A program made the translations under genes and the position numbers. Below, piece after piece: positions 48,797 to 59,008 of a stretch of 64,000 bases of DNA (its first letter is position 1; the number at the start of each line of letters is the position of its first letter). The DNA comes from R-RK-3 sp963842775 (lineage in GTDB: Bacteria > Pseudomonadota > Alphaproteobacteria > Rhizobiales > Rhodomicrobiaceae): the NCBI GenBank assembly GCA_963842775.1, contig CAWJHQ010000001.1:372001-436000 (forward strand), read 5' to 3'. Below the pieces are notes generated by a model. It was not told the DNA's origin. It searched no databases and saw nothing but the letters and a program-made list of their open reading frames with translations.

Positions 48797-49747
48797 CTAG
48801 CGGATGCCCTTCGCCGAAAGCTCGATCACCTGGGCGGCCTTGTCCTTGGTGATCAGGTTCGGGCCTGAGGGAACATTGCCGCCGGGCATGAGCCCGTATT
48901 TGGCATAATTCGCCAGGAACACCACCGGCAGATAGCCTTGCAGAAATTGCTGCTGGTCGATTGCGAACGCCGCATCGCCGGCAACGATGGATTTCAGGAA
49001 GCTCGCCGACAGGTCGAAGGACGCCACTTTGGCTTTAGACCCGGCTTCCTTTACCGCCGCGACCGATGGCTCGCCCGCGGTCGACGCGCCCAGCGCCATG
49101 ACCGTGTCGATAGCCGGATTGGCCGCGAGTGCGGCTTTCACCCTGGCCTTGACCTCGGTAGGGTCGTTCTTGGTCGGCACGACGGTCACGGTGCCGCCAA
49201 AGCCGTCGGAGAAGCCCTTGCAACGCAGATCGAGCGCGACGTTACCCACCTCCTGGTTGACGCAGATGCCGACCTTGCCGCCCGCCGCCTTCAGCGCTTC
49301 GCCGGCCGCCTTGCCTGCATCATGCTCGTCCTGGCCGACATGCAGCAGCGCGCCGAGGCCTTTGGAAACGTCCGAGCCGGAATTCATCGAAATGACCGGA
49401 ATGCCCGCCGCGACGGCTTTCTTGATCGAGGCGCTCAGCGCAGAAGCGTCCGGGATGGAGACGATCAGCCCGGCCGGGTTCTGGTTGACGGCCGCGTCGA
49501 TGAGCTGGCCCATCTTCACCATGTCGAAGGTTTCCGGCGCGCGGTAATCGACCGACACTTTCATATCGGCGGCCGCCTGGGTGACGCCGTTCTTGACCAC
49601 CGACCAGAACGGATCGTTCGCCTGGCCGTGGCTGACGACGATGATGCGCTTCTCCTGCGCCTGCGCGGCCGTCGCCAAACCGATCGCCGCCGCAAAGGCC
49701 AGCGGCAGAATTCCTGCGATCTTCCTGTATCTTCTCGCTTCTTCCAT
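48797..49747 (-). CDS. Sugar ABC transporter substrate-binding protein, probably for inositol
   Basis: A 316-residue periplasmic binding protein of the RbsB-like (Peripla_BP_4) type with a signal peptide (GILPLAFAAAIGLATAAQAQ). Ligand-site segments are VVSHGQANDPFWSVVKNG, IVSIPDASALSASIKKA and ISMNSGSDVSK. A disulfide may link the Cys in KVGICVNQE and DLRCKGF. It is the first transporter gene after iolG. The inositol specificity is inferred from context only. Confidence 0.9.
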   Translation of the reverse strand: MEEARRYRKIAGILPLAFAAAIGLATAAQAQEKRIIVVSHGQANDPFWSVVKNGVTQAAADMKVSVDYRAPETFDMVKMGQLIDAAVNQNPAGLIVSIPDASALSASIKKAVAAGIPVISMNSGSDVSKGLGALLHVGQDEHDAGKAAGEALKAAGGKVGICVNQEVGNVALDLRCKGFSDGFGGTVTVVPTKNDPTEVKARVKAALAANPAIDTVMALGASTAGEPSVAAVKEAGSKAKVASFDLSASFLKSIVAGDAAFAIDQQQFLQGYLPVVFLANYAKYGLMPGGNVPSGPNLITKDKAAQVIELSAKGIR

Positions 49748-49961
49748 GGCTCTTTCCTCCTTTTATTTCGTTTGTCGCGCGGAACGCAGCATCCATTTTC
49801 TTGCGATTATGGAATGGGCGTTCTATTTTTTGTGAGTGTATCAACCACATTGCAGCCGTCAACAAGGTTGGATGATGACCACATAGCCCAGACTATGAAG
49901 CGCTCGGTGCGCCGATGACAAGCCTCCAGGTCAACGCCAACGGCGGCACGCCGGCGGGCCG

Positions 49962-50970
49962 TCACGACTGCGGCAGGGCGACAGGGGCGCCGGTCCGCGC
50001 GCTTTCGGTCGCGGCATCGGCCAGGATCTGCGCCTTGAGGCCATCTTCGCCCGAGGGCGATGGCTGCGTTCCCTGGCGCACGGCCTCGATGAAGCTGCCC
50101 ATCTCGGTGCGATAGGCGTCGGCGTAGCGTTCCAGGAAGAAGTGCAGGGCCGGATCGGTGGTGAAGCCGGCCGTACCGGCGGCGGTCACCGTGGTGGCGG
50201 TGCGATTGCCGGCCGCCAGCATCCCCAGATGCCCCATGCACTTCGATGCGCTGGTCGTAGCCATAGGCGGCGCGGCGCGAATTGGAGATCTGGGCGATGC
50301 GGCCCGACGCCGTGCGCAGCACGCAGACGGCGGTATCCACATCCCCCGCCGCGCCGATGGCCGGATCGACCAGCGCCGAAGCCGTCGCATAGACGGAGAC
50401 CGGCTCCTCGCCGAGCAGGAAGCGCGCCATGTCGAAATCGTGGATCATCATGTCGCGGAAGAGGCCGCCGGAGCGCTTGATGTATTCGACGGGCGGCGGC
50501 GCGGGGTCGCGCGACAGGATCGTGACGATCTCCACCGCGCCGATTTCTCCGGCCCGGACGCGCGATTGCAGCGCCTGGAAGGACGGGTCGAACCGGCGGT
50601 TGAAGCCGATCATCAGCGGTACGCCGCGCGCCGCCACGCCATCGAGGGACCGCCGGATGCGGGTTGCGTCGAGGTCGATGGGTTTTTCGCAGAAGATCGC
50701 CTTGCCCGCAGCGGCTGCCCTGTCGATGAGGTCGGCATGGGTGTCCGTCGGGGTGCAGATCACAACGGCGTCGATGTCGGGCGAGCCGATCGCGGCGTCG
50801 ATGCTGGCCGTCGCGGCGCCGAGTTCCGCAGCGATCGCGCCCGCCGCCTGCTCATCGACGTCGGAAACCAGCGCAAGCCGCGCCCCGGGCAGGCGGGCGA
50901 TGTTGCGTGCATGGATGCTGCCGATGCGGCCGACACCGAGAACGGCAAAGCGGAGTGGGGATTCAACCAT
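49962..50970 (-). CDS. iolG: Inositol 2-dehydrogenase, one frameshift
   Basis: First step of inositol catabolism: myo-inositol to scyllo-inosose with NAD. ATG 50970 gives MVESPLRFAVLGVGRIGSIH (Rossmann). AIFCEKPIDLD carries the catalytic Lys, and DMMIHDFDMARFLLGEEP holds the Asp/His pair. One extra base at 50238 (GTG-C-ATG) breaks RIEV-MGHLGMLAAGN; the second frame ends APVALPQS. Corrected length about 335 residues, as expected. Divergent from iolC across a 266-bp control region. Confidence 0.93.
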
Positions 50971-51015
50971 GAGCAATTCCCATTGAAACGACCGAGAAAG
51001 CGCCAGAATTCAGGG

Positions 51016-51124
51016 CAGAAACTTAACGGAAACTTCACAGAAACTTAACGGAATAAAACCGTCCGTTTCCGGAGAATCCCGCGAAAACGGCAGAGACCGG
51101 GGCAGAAACTTAACGGAATAAAAA
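51016..51124. promoter_or_regulatory. Three direct repeats in the iolG-iolC divergent control region
   Basis: CAGAAACTTAACGGAA occurs at 51016, 51038 and 51103; the second and third extend into TAAAA. The copies lie between the two divergent arms of the inositol locus, where an operator is expected. The iol repressor of Rhizobiales (IolR) is reported to prefer GGAA-N6-TTCC; a near match GGAA-N7-TTCC lies about 51190-51204. No iolR gene is in this window. The operator role is inference. Confidence 0.5.
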
Positions 51125-51236
51125 CATTTACCCGCATGTTCCGCTCCGGCATTCTTTTAGACCAAATATTCCAGGTTGACGCAATAATGGAATTCTTATT
51201 TCCTGTCTCAACGCCGCATTGTCCAAGGAGCCGCGC

Positions 51237-53140
51237 GTGCCCGACACCGTGCTCGACGTCATCACCATAGGCCGCGCCTCGGTCGATCTTTACGGTCAGC
51301 AGATCGGCAGCCGCCTGGAGGATGCCTCGAGCTTCGCCAAATCCGTCGGCGGCTGCCCGGCCAATATCGCCATCGGCGCAGCCCGGCTGGGCTTGCGCTC
51401 GGCGGCTGATCACCCGCGTCGGCGACGAGGCGTTCGGGCGCTTCATCCGCGAGCAGCTCACCCGCGAGGGCGTCGACGTGACCGGCGTCGCGACCGACCC
51501 GAAGCGCCTCACCGCACTCGCCATTCTCGGCGTGCGCGATTCCAGCACCTTCCCGCTGATCTTCTATCGCGAGGATTGCGCCGACGCCGCCCTCGACGAG
51601 ACCGACATCGACGAAGCCTTCATCCGCAGCGCCTCCGCCATCGTCGTCACCGGCACGCATTTCGCGCGGGAAAACTCCGCCGCCGCCCAGCGCAAGGCGA
51701 TGCGCATCGCACGCGCAGCAGGCGGCCGGGTCATCTTCGACATCGACTACCGCCCCAATCTTTGGGGCCTCGCCGGCCATGGCAGCGGCGACCAGCGCTA
51801 TATCGCCTCCGACCAGGTCAGCCAGCATCTGCAAACCATCCTTCCCGATTGCGACCTCATCGTCGGCACCGAGGAGGAGGTGCACATAGCGGGCGGCACC
51901 GGCGATACGCTCGCCGCGTTGCGCCGCGTCCGCGAGCTGTCATCCGCCACCATCGTGCTGAAGCGCGGACCGATGGGTTGCGCGGTCTTCACCGGCGCGA
52001 TCCCCGCCTCGCTGGAGGACGGCATCAAGGGCCCCGGCTTCCCGGTCGAGGTCTACAATGTGCTCGGCGCGGGCGACGGCTTCATGTCCGGCCTGTTGCG
52101 CGGCTATCTGCGCGGCGAACCCTGGGAGACCACCTGCGCCTATGCCAATGCCTGCGGGGCGATCCTCGTGTCTCGGCTGCTCTGCTCGCCGGAAAGCCCG
52201 AGCTGGACCGAGCTGCGCCACTTCCTCGACCATGGCAGCCCCGAGCGCGCCCTGCGCCGCGACAGGCAGCTCGCGCATATTCATTGGGCGACCACCCGCC
52301 GGCCCCGCGACCCTCAGATTCTGGCGCTCGCCATCGACCATCGCAGCCAGCTCGAAGCGCTTGCCGATCGCTGCGGCGCGCCGCGCGAGCGCCTTTCGCG
52401 GCTGAAAGTGCTGGCGGTCGAGGCGGCGGCACGCGCCGCTACCGGACCGAAGCGATATCGGCGTTCTGCTGGACGACACGCATGGCCGGGAGGCGCTGTT
52501 CGTGGCGGCCGGACTGCCGCTCTGGATCGGCCGCCCCATCGAGAAGCCCGGCTCACGCCCGCTCCAGTTCGAGACGGGCGCCGATCTCGGCTCGCATCTC
52601 GTCGAATGGCCGGTGACGCACACGATCAAATGCCTGTGCTTCTACCATCCGGACGATGCCGCCGACCTCAGGCAAGCCCAGGAGGACCGGCTGCTCGCCC
52701 TGCATGACGCGGCGCGCACCGTAGGCCGCGAATATCTCGTCGAGATCATCGCCGGGCCGCATGGCCCGCTCGGCCCCGACACCGTCGCCTCGGTCATGCG
52801 CCGGCTCTACGCGATCGGCATCAAGCCGGATTGGTGGAAGCTCGAACCGCAGGCGAGCCCTGAAGCATGGCAGGCCATTGACGCCGCGGTCGCCGAGGGC
52901 GACCCTTATTGCCGCGGCGTCGTCATGCTCGGGATGGAGGCGTCGGAAGCGGATCTTGGCCGGGCGTTCTCGGCGGCGCGCGGCGCCGATTGCGTGAAGG
53001 GCTTTGCCGTGGGGCGGACGATCTTCGCCGAGCCGGCCGAGGCGTGGCTGTCGGGCCGGATGGATGATGACGCGATCGTCGACGAAATGCATCGCCGCTT
53101 CGCCCGGCTGATCGCCGCGTGGGAAGGTGCTGGCGGGTGA
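51237..53140 (+). CDS. iolC: Bifunctional 5-dehydro-2-deoxygluconokinase / DUF2090 protein, two frameshifts
   Basis: Phosphorylates 5-dehydro-2-deoxy-D-gluconate. GTG 51237 (AAGGAG upstream) starts PDTVLDVITIGRASVDLYGQ. After a +1 near 51402 the PfkB kinase continues ITRVGDEAFGRFIREQL, ending with the catalytic GAGDGFMSGLL. A second +1 near 52452 leads into the C-terminal DUF2090 aldolase-like domain (IKCLCFYHPDDAADLR, DWWKLEPQ, GFAVGRTIF). About 634 residues in total, the size of the fused IolC found in Proteobacteria. First gene of the plus-strand iol arm. Confidence 0.92.
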
Positions 53141-53146
53141 TAGGCT

Positions 53147-53262
53147 CACCTCTCCCATGGGGAGAGGTCGGAATGCGTGAGCATTCCGGGTGAGGGGCTT
53201 ATGCTTGCCGATGGTTTGTTACCCCTCACCCTAGCCCTCTCCCCATGGGAGAGGGGACGGCG
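53147..53262. repeat. CTCTCCC/GGGAGAG palindromic intergenic repeat
   Basis: CACCTCTCCCATGGGGAGAG, TCCGGGTGAGGGGCTTATG and CCCCTCACCCTAGCCCTCT with CCCATGGGAGAGG. It sits between iolC and iolD, inside the operon. Confidence 0.78.
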
Positions 53263-53303
53263 ATGCGGATGCCCGGCTCCAGGCAAAAGGAAGTCAACGC
53301 GCC

Positions 53304-55152
53304 ATGACCACGATGAGACTGACCGCCGCTCAATATTGCACACGCTTCCTGGCCGCTCAGAAAGTGGAGGCGGGCGGTACCGTTCAGCCGCTGTTCGGCG
53401 GCGTCTGGGCGATTTTCGGCCACGGCAATGTCGCCGGGCTCGGCGAGGCGCTGTATGAGACGCGGGAGGCACTGCCGGTCTTCCGCTCGCATAATGAGCA
53501 GGCGATGGCGCTGGCGGCCTGCGCTTTCGCCAAAGCCTCGCGCCGCCGCCGCATGATGGCCTGCACCACCTCCATCGGTCCCGGCGCGACGAATATGGTC
53601 ACCGCCGCCGCCGTCGCGCATGTGAACCGGCTGCCGGTGCTGCTGCTGCCCGGCGACGTCTTCGCCTCGCGCCGCCCCGATCCGGTGCTGCAGCAGGTGG
53701 AGGATTTCGGCGACGGCACCGTCTCCGCGAATGATTGTTTCCGCCCGGTGTCGCGCTATTTCGACCGCATCACGCGGGCCGAACAGATCGTGCCGGCGCT
53801 CGACCGCGCCATGTCCGTCCTCACCGATCCGGCGGAATGCGGGCCGGTGACGCTCGCCTTCTGCCAGGATATACAGACCGAGGCGTTCGAGGTTCCGGCG
53901 CATCTTCTGGAGCCGCGCCTGTGGGGTCAGCGCAGGCAGCGCGCCGATATGCGCGAGATCGAGGCCGCCGTCGCGGCGCTGAAGGCCGCGAAAAACCCGC
54001 TGATCATCGCGGGCGGCGGCGTGCTCTATTCGGAAGCGGAAACGCTGCTGGCACAGTTCGCCGAGCGCTGCGGCATTCCCGTCGCCGAGACGCAAGCTGG
54101 AAAATCCAGCCTTCCCGCCGGTCACGCCCTGAACATGGGCAGCATCGGCGTAACGGGAACGGCGGCTGCGAACGATCTGGCCGCCGAGGCCGACCTGATC
54201 ATCGCCATCGGCACGCGCCTGGCAGATTTCACCACGGCGTCATGGGCGCTGTTCCGGCATCCGAAGCGGCAGGCTGCTCGCCATCAATGTCGCGGCTTTC
54301 GACGCGGCCAAGCACCGCGCCGTCGCGGTCGTGGGCGATGCGCGCGAGGCGCTGACCGAGCTGGATCGGGCCCTCGCCGGCTGGAAAGCGCCTCAGGACT
54401 GGACCGCGAAAGCCCAGGCCGCGCGCGCATCCTGGTCGGAAGCCGCAAGCCGCTACACCGCTCCGAGCAACACCGCCCTGCCGTCCGACGCGCAGGTGAT
54501 CGGCGCCGTTCAGCGTGCAAGCCGCCCGAGCGACGTGCTCGTCTGCGCGTCGGGCGGGCTGCCCGGCGAGTTGCACAAGCATTGGCAGGCGGGCGCGCCG
54601 GGCGGCTATCACCTGGAATACGGCTATTCCACCATGGGCTATGAGATCGCCGGCGGGCTGGGCGCCAAGATGGCCGACCCGTCGCGCGACGTCACGGTGA
54701 TGCTCGGCGACGGCTCCTATCTCATGATGAATTCCGAGATCGCCAGCTCCGTGCTGCTCGGGCTGAAACTGACGATCGTCGTGCTGGACAATCGCGGCTT
54801 CGGCTGCATCGACCGGCTGCAGCGCTCCGTCGGCGCCGAGGGCTTCAACAACCTACTCGCCGATACGCGGCATCAGACCTTGCCCGAGATCGACTTTGCC
54901 GCTCACGCGCGAAGCCTTGGCGCGCATGCCGAGAAGGTCGCCGGGCTTGGGGAACTGGAACAGGCCCTGGCGCGCGCTCAGGCGGCGGATCGGACGACCG
55001 TCGTGGTGATCGATACCGATCCCGCCGCCTCCACCGATGCGGGCGGATATTGGTGGGACGTGGCCGTGCCGGAGGTTTCCGCGCGGGATGCGGTCCGCAC
55101 GGCGCGCACGGGCTATGACAACGCACGCGGCGCGCAGCGCTTGGGAGATTGA
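53304..55152 (+). CDS. iolD: 3D-(3,5/4)-trihydroxycyclohexane-1,2-dione hydrolase, one frameshift
   Basis: ThDP enzyme that opens the ring of the inosose-derived diketone. The N-terminal PYR domain has the catalytic Glu in FRSHNEQAMALAACAFA. One extra G near 54274 breaks RHPKRQ-LLAINVAAFD. The PP domain has the ThDP/Mg motif VMLGDGSYLMMNSEI and IVVLDNRGFGCIDRLQ. The C-terminal GGYWWDVAVPEVS is typical of IolD. About 616 residues when corrected. The iolE start lies just past its stop codon. Confidence 0.94.
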
Positions 55153-55157
55153 GGTTC

Positions 55158-56067
55158 ATGGGCATTCGGATAGGCGCCAACCCGATCGGCTGGTCGAACG
55201 ACGATATGCAGGAGCTCGGCGGCGACACGCCGCTGGAGGTCTGCCTCGCCGAGGCGAAGGAGGCCGGCTTCGAGGGCATGGAGCTTGGCAACAAATTCCC
55301 GCGCGAGGTGACGGCGCTGAAGGCGGCGCTTGCGCCTTTCGGCCTGGCCTGCGTTTCGGGCTGGTACTCCGCCGAGCTTTTGCGGCGCGGGGCCGACGAG
55401 GAAATCGCCGCGCTCAGGCCGCATCTCGATCTGCTGAAGGGGATGGGATGCGAGGTGCTCATCTTTGCCGAAACCTCCAACGCCATCCACGGCGACCGGA
55501 GCACGCCCTTGTCCCGCCGTCCCGTACTGGGTTCGGGCGATTGGGCCGAGTTCGGACGCCCGTGTCACCGCGGTGGCGGAGAAGACGCTCGGCGAGGGCC
55601 TGCGGCTCGTCTACCACCATCACATGGGCACCGTGGTGCAGAGCGAGGCGGATATCGACGCCTTCATGGCGGCGACCGGCCCCGCCGTGCATCTGCTGCT
55701 CGACACCGGCCATGCGACCTGGGGCGGCGCCGATCCGGCCGCGCTCGCCCGCCGCTACCGCGACCGCATCAGCCACGTCCACACCAAGGATGTGCGCGAG
55801 GCGGTGATGGGCGAGGCGGGGGCCAAGGATTGGAGCTTCCTCGACAGCGTGATCGAGGGCGTCTACACCGTGCCGGGCGACGGCATGGTGGATTTTGCCG
55901 CTGTGTTCCGTGAACTGACGGGTTATGATGGCTGGGTCGTGGTCGAAGCCGAGCAGGACCCGGCGAAGGCGCATCCGCTCACCTATGCGAAGAAGGGCTA
56001 TGCGCATCTCGTCGAGACGCTGAAGGAGACCGGCTTCAAGCCCGCCACGCCTGGGAGATGGTCATGA
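55158..56067 (+). CDS. iolE: Inosose dehydratase, one frameshift
   Basis: Dehydrates scyllo-inosose to the diketone used by IolD. ATG 55158 (GAGGTTC upstream): MGIRIGANPIGWSNDDMQEL. A +1 break near 55555 precedes RVTAVAEKTLGEGLRLVYHH. Metal ligands of the xylose-isomerase-like barrel lie in HHHMGTVVQSEADID, LLDTGHATWGG and ISHVHTKDVR. Ends with VEAEQDPAKAHPLTYAKKG. About 303 residues when corrected. Its TGA overlaps the iolB ATG. Confidence 0.93.
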
Positions 56068-56861
56068 GCCGCCTGCTGATCCATCCAAGCGCCGCCGATG
56101 CCGACGGCCGCATCCACGCCGTCACGCCGGAGAGCGCCGGCTGGCGCTATGTCGGCTTCGAGGTTTATCGGCTGGGCCCGGGACAGCGCCTGTCGCGGAC
56201 CATACCGGCGGACCGCGAGGCCTGCCTCGTGCTCGTCACGGGCCGCGCGGAAATCGCCGCGAACGGGGCCAATCTCGGCAAGCTGGGGAGCCGCCGCTCG
56301 CCCTTCGAGGGCAGCCCCTGGTCGGTCTATCTGCCGCCACGCACGCAGATCGAGATCGAGGCCGAATATGAGGTGGAGCTTGCGCTCTGCTCCGCGCCGG
56401 CGACGGGCACCCTGCCGCTGCGGGTGATCTCGCCGGTCTGCGTCGGACTCGAAACGCGGGGTACGGGCACGAACACTCGCCACGTCCGCAACATCCTGCC
56501 GGAGGGCGAGGTGGCGGAAAGCCTGCTCGTCGTCGAGGTAATCACGCCGGGCGGGCATTGGTCGTCCTATCCGTCGCACAAGCACGACACCGACGACTTC
56601 CCCAACGAGACCTATCTCGAGGAGACCTATTACCACCGCCTCGCGCGTCCCGGCTTCGCGCTGCAGCGCGTCTATACCGACGACCGCAGCCTCGACGAGA
56701 CGATGGCCGTCGCCGACCGCGACGTCGTGCTGGTGCCGCGCGGCTATCATCCCGTCGGCGCGCCGCACGGCTTCGAGTTGTATTATCTGAACGTCATGGC
56801 CGGACCGAAACGCGCATGGCGCTTTCGGTTCGATCCTGATCAGAAGTGGCTGCTGGGCTGA
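56064..56861 (+). CDS. iolB: 5-deoxy-glucuronate isomerase
   Basis: Converts 5-deoxy-glucuronate to 5-dehydro-2-deoxygluconate, the IolC substrate. Cupin protein of 265 residues: RHVRNILPEGEVAESLLVVE, metal ligands in WSSYPSHKHDTDDFPNETY (two His, Glu) and PRGYHPVGAPHGFELYYLNV. ATG 56064 forms an ATGA overlap with iolE, indicating translational coupling. Last gene of the plus-strand arm; iolA/mmsA is not in the window. Confidence 0.95.
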   Translation: MSRLLIHPSAADADGRIHAVTPESAGWRYVGFEVYRLGPGQRLSRTIPADREACLVLVTGRAEIAANGANLGKLGSRRSPFEGSPWSVYLPPRTQIEIEAEYEVELALCSAPATGTLPLRVISPVCVGLETRGTGTNTRHVRNILPEGEVAESLLVVEVITPGGHWSSYPSHKHDTDDFPNETYLEETYYHRLARPGFALQRVYTDDRSLDETMAVADRDVVLVPRGYHPVGAPHGFELYYLNVMAGPKRAWRFRFDPDQKWLLG

Positions 56862-56886
56862 TAGGCCTGCCGGGGGCTTACGCCTG

Positions 56887-57240
56887 ATGTGCAAGCCGGA
56901 GAGGGCGATATGCCATTCGTCTATAGCGACGAAACCGAGTGGCCGGAATGAGAGCAAGGCGCACATTGCCGACGTTCGCCACCGGGCGCTGAGGCATCAC
57001 AGCGAAGGCATCTTCCTTTGCCAGTCGATCTTCGGGGCGACGCTGACGAACAGCGACGGCAAGGCCGTCCCGGTGCGCACTGTCGGCGAGCAGCATGTGA
57101 AGGACGACCTCGGCTGGATCCCATCGGTCAAGGACTGGCTGCAGCATATTCAAGTGCAGTCCTGGATGGGCCGGACGCCATTTCGTCCGCAGACGGATGA
57201 AGCCGCGAGCGCCGACGGGCCTCAGGGCGGGCCATCATGA
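56887..57240 (+). CDS. DUF6915-like small protein, N-terminus doubtful
   Basis: The recognisable part is HIADVRHRALRHHSEGIFLC, then QSIFGATLTNSDGKAVPVRT, VGEQHVKDDLGWIPSVKDWL and a WMGR near the end, resembling the DUF6915 pattern as I remember it. The first 25 residues do not look like the family, and another frame begins MPFVYSDETEWPE before a stop, so the 5' end is probably damaged. Possibly phage- or plasmid-related; function unknown. Confidence 0.6.
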   Translation: MCKPERAICHSSIATKPSGRNESKAHIADVRHRALRHHSEGIFLCQSIFGATLTNSDGKAVPVRTVGEQHVKDDLGWIPSVKDWLQHIQVQSWMGRTPFRPQTDEAASADGPQGGPS

Positions 57241-57448
57241 TGATCGGGCTCGACAATATCGATGCTACAATGGCATCAGCATCAACCTCGTCCGTGCACG
57301 GTCTATCTCGCCCTCCGACGGCGTCTGCCGACAAGGACGGCAGGGCGTGCCGAAACTATTCCTAAAGGTTCAGAGCGCCACCTTGCGAGCCTCGTCGTGG
57401 TGAGATCCTGACATCATCTCTGATTCCGTAAAGTCCCGGAGGTTTTCG

Positions 57449-57784
57449 TCAATGATGAACATCAAGCACGATAATGACACCTCGGGACGGGGACAGCCAT
57501 TTACGCGCCACGTAACTATACTGCCCTGGATAGTCTTCGAGCATGAGGCCTTCTCGCCAGAGTCGTGGCTTCACCTCATGCTCGAAAAACCATAAACGCT
57601 TCTGTGGGGAAATCCATTGAAACGGATGCCCTACATCGGCGACGACGAAGGTGGCCCCACCCTCTAGGAGACCCTTGATGTCGCATTCGTCAAGACATTC
57701 TGCTAGTTGCCCGTCGACTGGACCGGAGCTATCCCATAGCTCGTGGAGCGGGGCGCTTATGACGATTTTCTTCTCTGGCTTCAT
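57449..57784 (-). CDS. Hypothetical protein
   Basis: 111 residues from ATG 57784 with a good ribosome site (GGAGATAGGATT). MKPEKKIVISAPLHELWDSS, then FVVADVGHPFQWISPQKRLW and EDYPGQYSYVARKWLSPSRG. No family recognised. The base composition is less GC-rich than the neighbouring inositol and kdp genes, which hints at acquisition. Confidence 0.6.
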   Translation of the reverse strand: MKPEKKIVISAPLHELWDSSGPVDGQLAECLDECDIKGLLEGGATFVVADVGHPFQWISPQKRLWFFEHEVKPRLWREGLMLEDYPGQYSYVARKWLSPSRGVIIVLDVHH

Positions 57785-58029
57785 AATCCTATCTCCGCCG
57801 TAGTCCAGTATGGAGGGCGATGAAACGACAAACTTATATTTCCGTTAAGACTGCGGCAACGCTGCTGGCGCCATCGCATCAGCTAGTGGCGGCTAGCCCC
57901 ATGCTCACGCGGTAACCTCGAGGCAGGCGTCTTGATTGCGGCGTCCGCAATGCGCATCTCTTGGGATCGCCGCCCCGGTCGGTCCCCGGCCCGGAGGCGT
58001 GCGGTCTTCAATAGCAATGAGGGCCCCAA

Positions 58030-58299
58030 ATGTGCCGGAATATCAAGACCCTGCATAATTTCGAACCACCCGCCACGGACGACGAAATCCACGCCTCCTC
58101 GCTGCAATTCGTCCGGAAGCTGAGCGGCTTCACCCGGCCTTCCAAAGCGAACCAGGCCGCCTTCGATCGCGCCGTGGACCAGGTGACCCGGGCCGCGCAT
58201 GAACTGCTCGACGCGCTCGTCACCAACGCGCCGCCGCGTGACCGTGACGTCGAGGCCGCCAAGGCCCGCGCCAGAGGTGAGGCCAGGTCCGCCAATTAG
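58030..58299 (+). CDS. DUF2277 family protein
   Basis: An 89-residue protein with the family-defining start MCRNIKTLHNFEPPATDDEI and ASSLQFVRKLSGFTRPSKAN. Small, soluble, of unknown function. Convergent with kdpE. Confidence 0.92.
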   Translation: MCRNIKTLHNFEPPATDDEIHASSLQFVRKLSGFTRPSKANQAAFDRAVDQVTRAAHELLDALVTNAPPRDRDVEAAKARARGEARSAN

Positions 58300-58321
58300 C
58301 GACAGACGGCGCGAAGCATCG

Positions 58322-59008
58322 TCACTGGAGGCGATATCCTACGCCCGTCTCGGTAAGAATATGCTGGGGTTGTTCCGGCCGCGCCTCGATCTTGGCGCGC
58401 AGTTGGCGGACATAGATGCGCAGATATTGCACGTCGCCCACCGAGCCCCAGACCTCGTTCATGAGGAAACGGTGGGTCAGCACCTTGCCGGCATGCAGCA
58501 CCAGCAGCCGCAGTATGTCATATTCCTTCGGCGACAGCTTCACCTCGACGCCGTCGACGGTGGCGATGCGGCGCACCAGATCCACCCGCAAGCCGCCGCT
58601 TTCGAAAACCGGCTCGGCGCCCTGCACCTGCAGCCGATGGCGGAGCGCGGCGCGGATGCGCGCAATCAGTTCGGCGATACCGAACGGCTTCGTCACATAG
58701 TCGTCGGCGCCGGCATCCAGCGCCTCGACCTTGATGCGCTCCTCGCCCCGGCTCGACAGCACGATGATCGGCGTCCTGTTGCCGCCGGCCCGGAGGGTGC
58801 GGATGATGTCGAGGCCGTCAATGTCGGGCAGGCCGAGATCGAGAACGATGATTTCGGGCTTCTGCGCCTCGATCGCGGCCAAACCGTCCCGCCCGTTCGC
58901 AGCCTCGAGCACGTGGAAGCCGTTGGCGCTAAGACTGGTGCGCAGCAGGCGCCGGATCGGCGGTTCGTCGTCGACGACCAGAACCGGCGTCTCGTTGCCC
59001 GCGCTCAT
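58322..59008 (-). CDS. kdpE: Response regulator KdpE
   Basis: OmpR-family activator of the kdp potassium-pump genes. Receiver domain: acidic pair in VLVVDDEPPIRRLL, phospho-acceptor Asp in IIVLDLGLPDIDG, Lys in DYVTKPFG. Winged-helix domain: LSPKEYDILRLLVLHAGKVL and VRQLRAKIEARPEQ. 228 residues from ATG 59008. The ATG overlaps the likely kdpD stop as ATGA. Reading back through in the same frame would fuse it to kdpD, but only because of a frameshift there. Confidence 0.94.
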   Translation of the reverse strand: MSAGNETPVLVVDDEPPIRRLLRTSLSANGFHVLEAANGRDGLAAIEAQKPEIIVLDLGLPDIDGLDIIRTLRAGGNRTPIIVLSSRGEERIKVEALDAGADDYVTKPFGIAELIARIRAALRHRLQVQGAEPVFESGGLRVDLVRRIATVDGVEVKLSPKEYDILRLLVLHAGKVLTHRFLMNEVWGSVGDVQYLRIYVRQLRAKIEARPEQPQHILTETGVGYRLQ

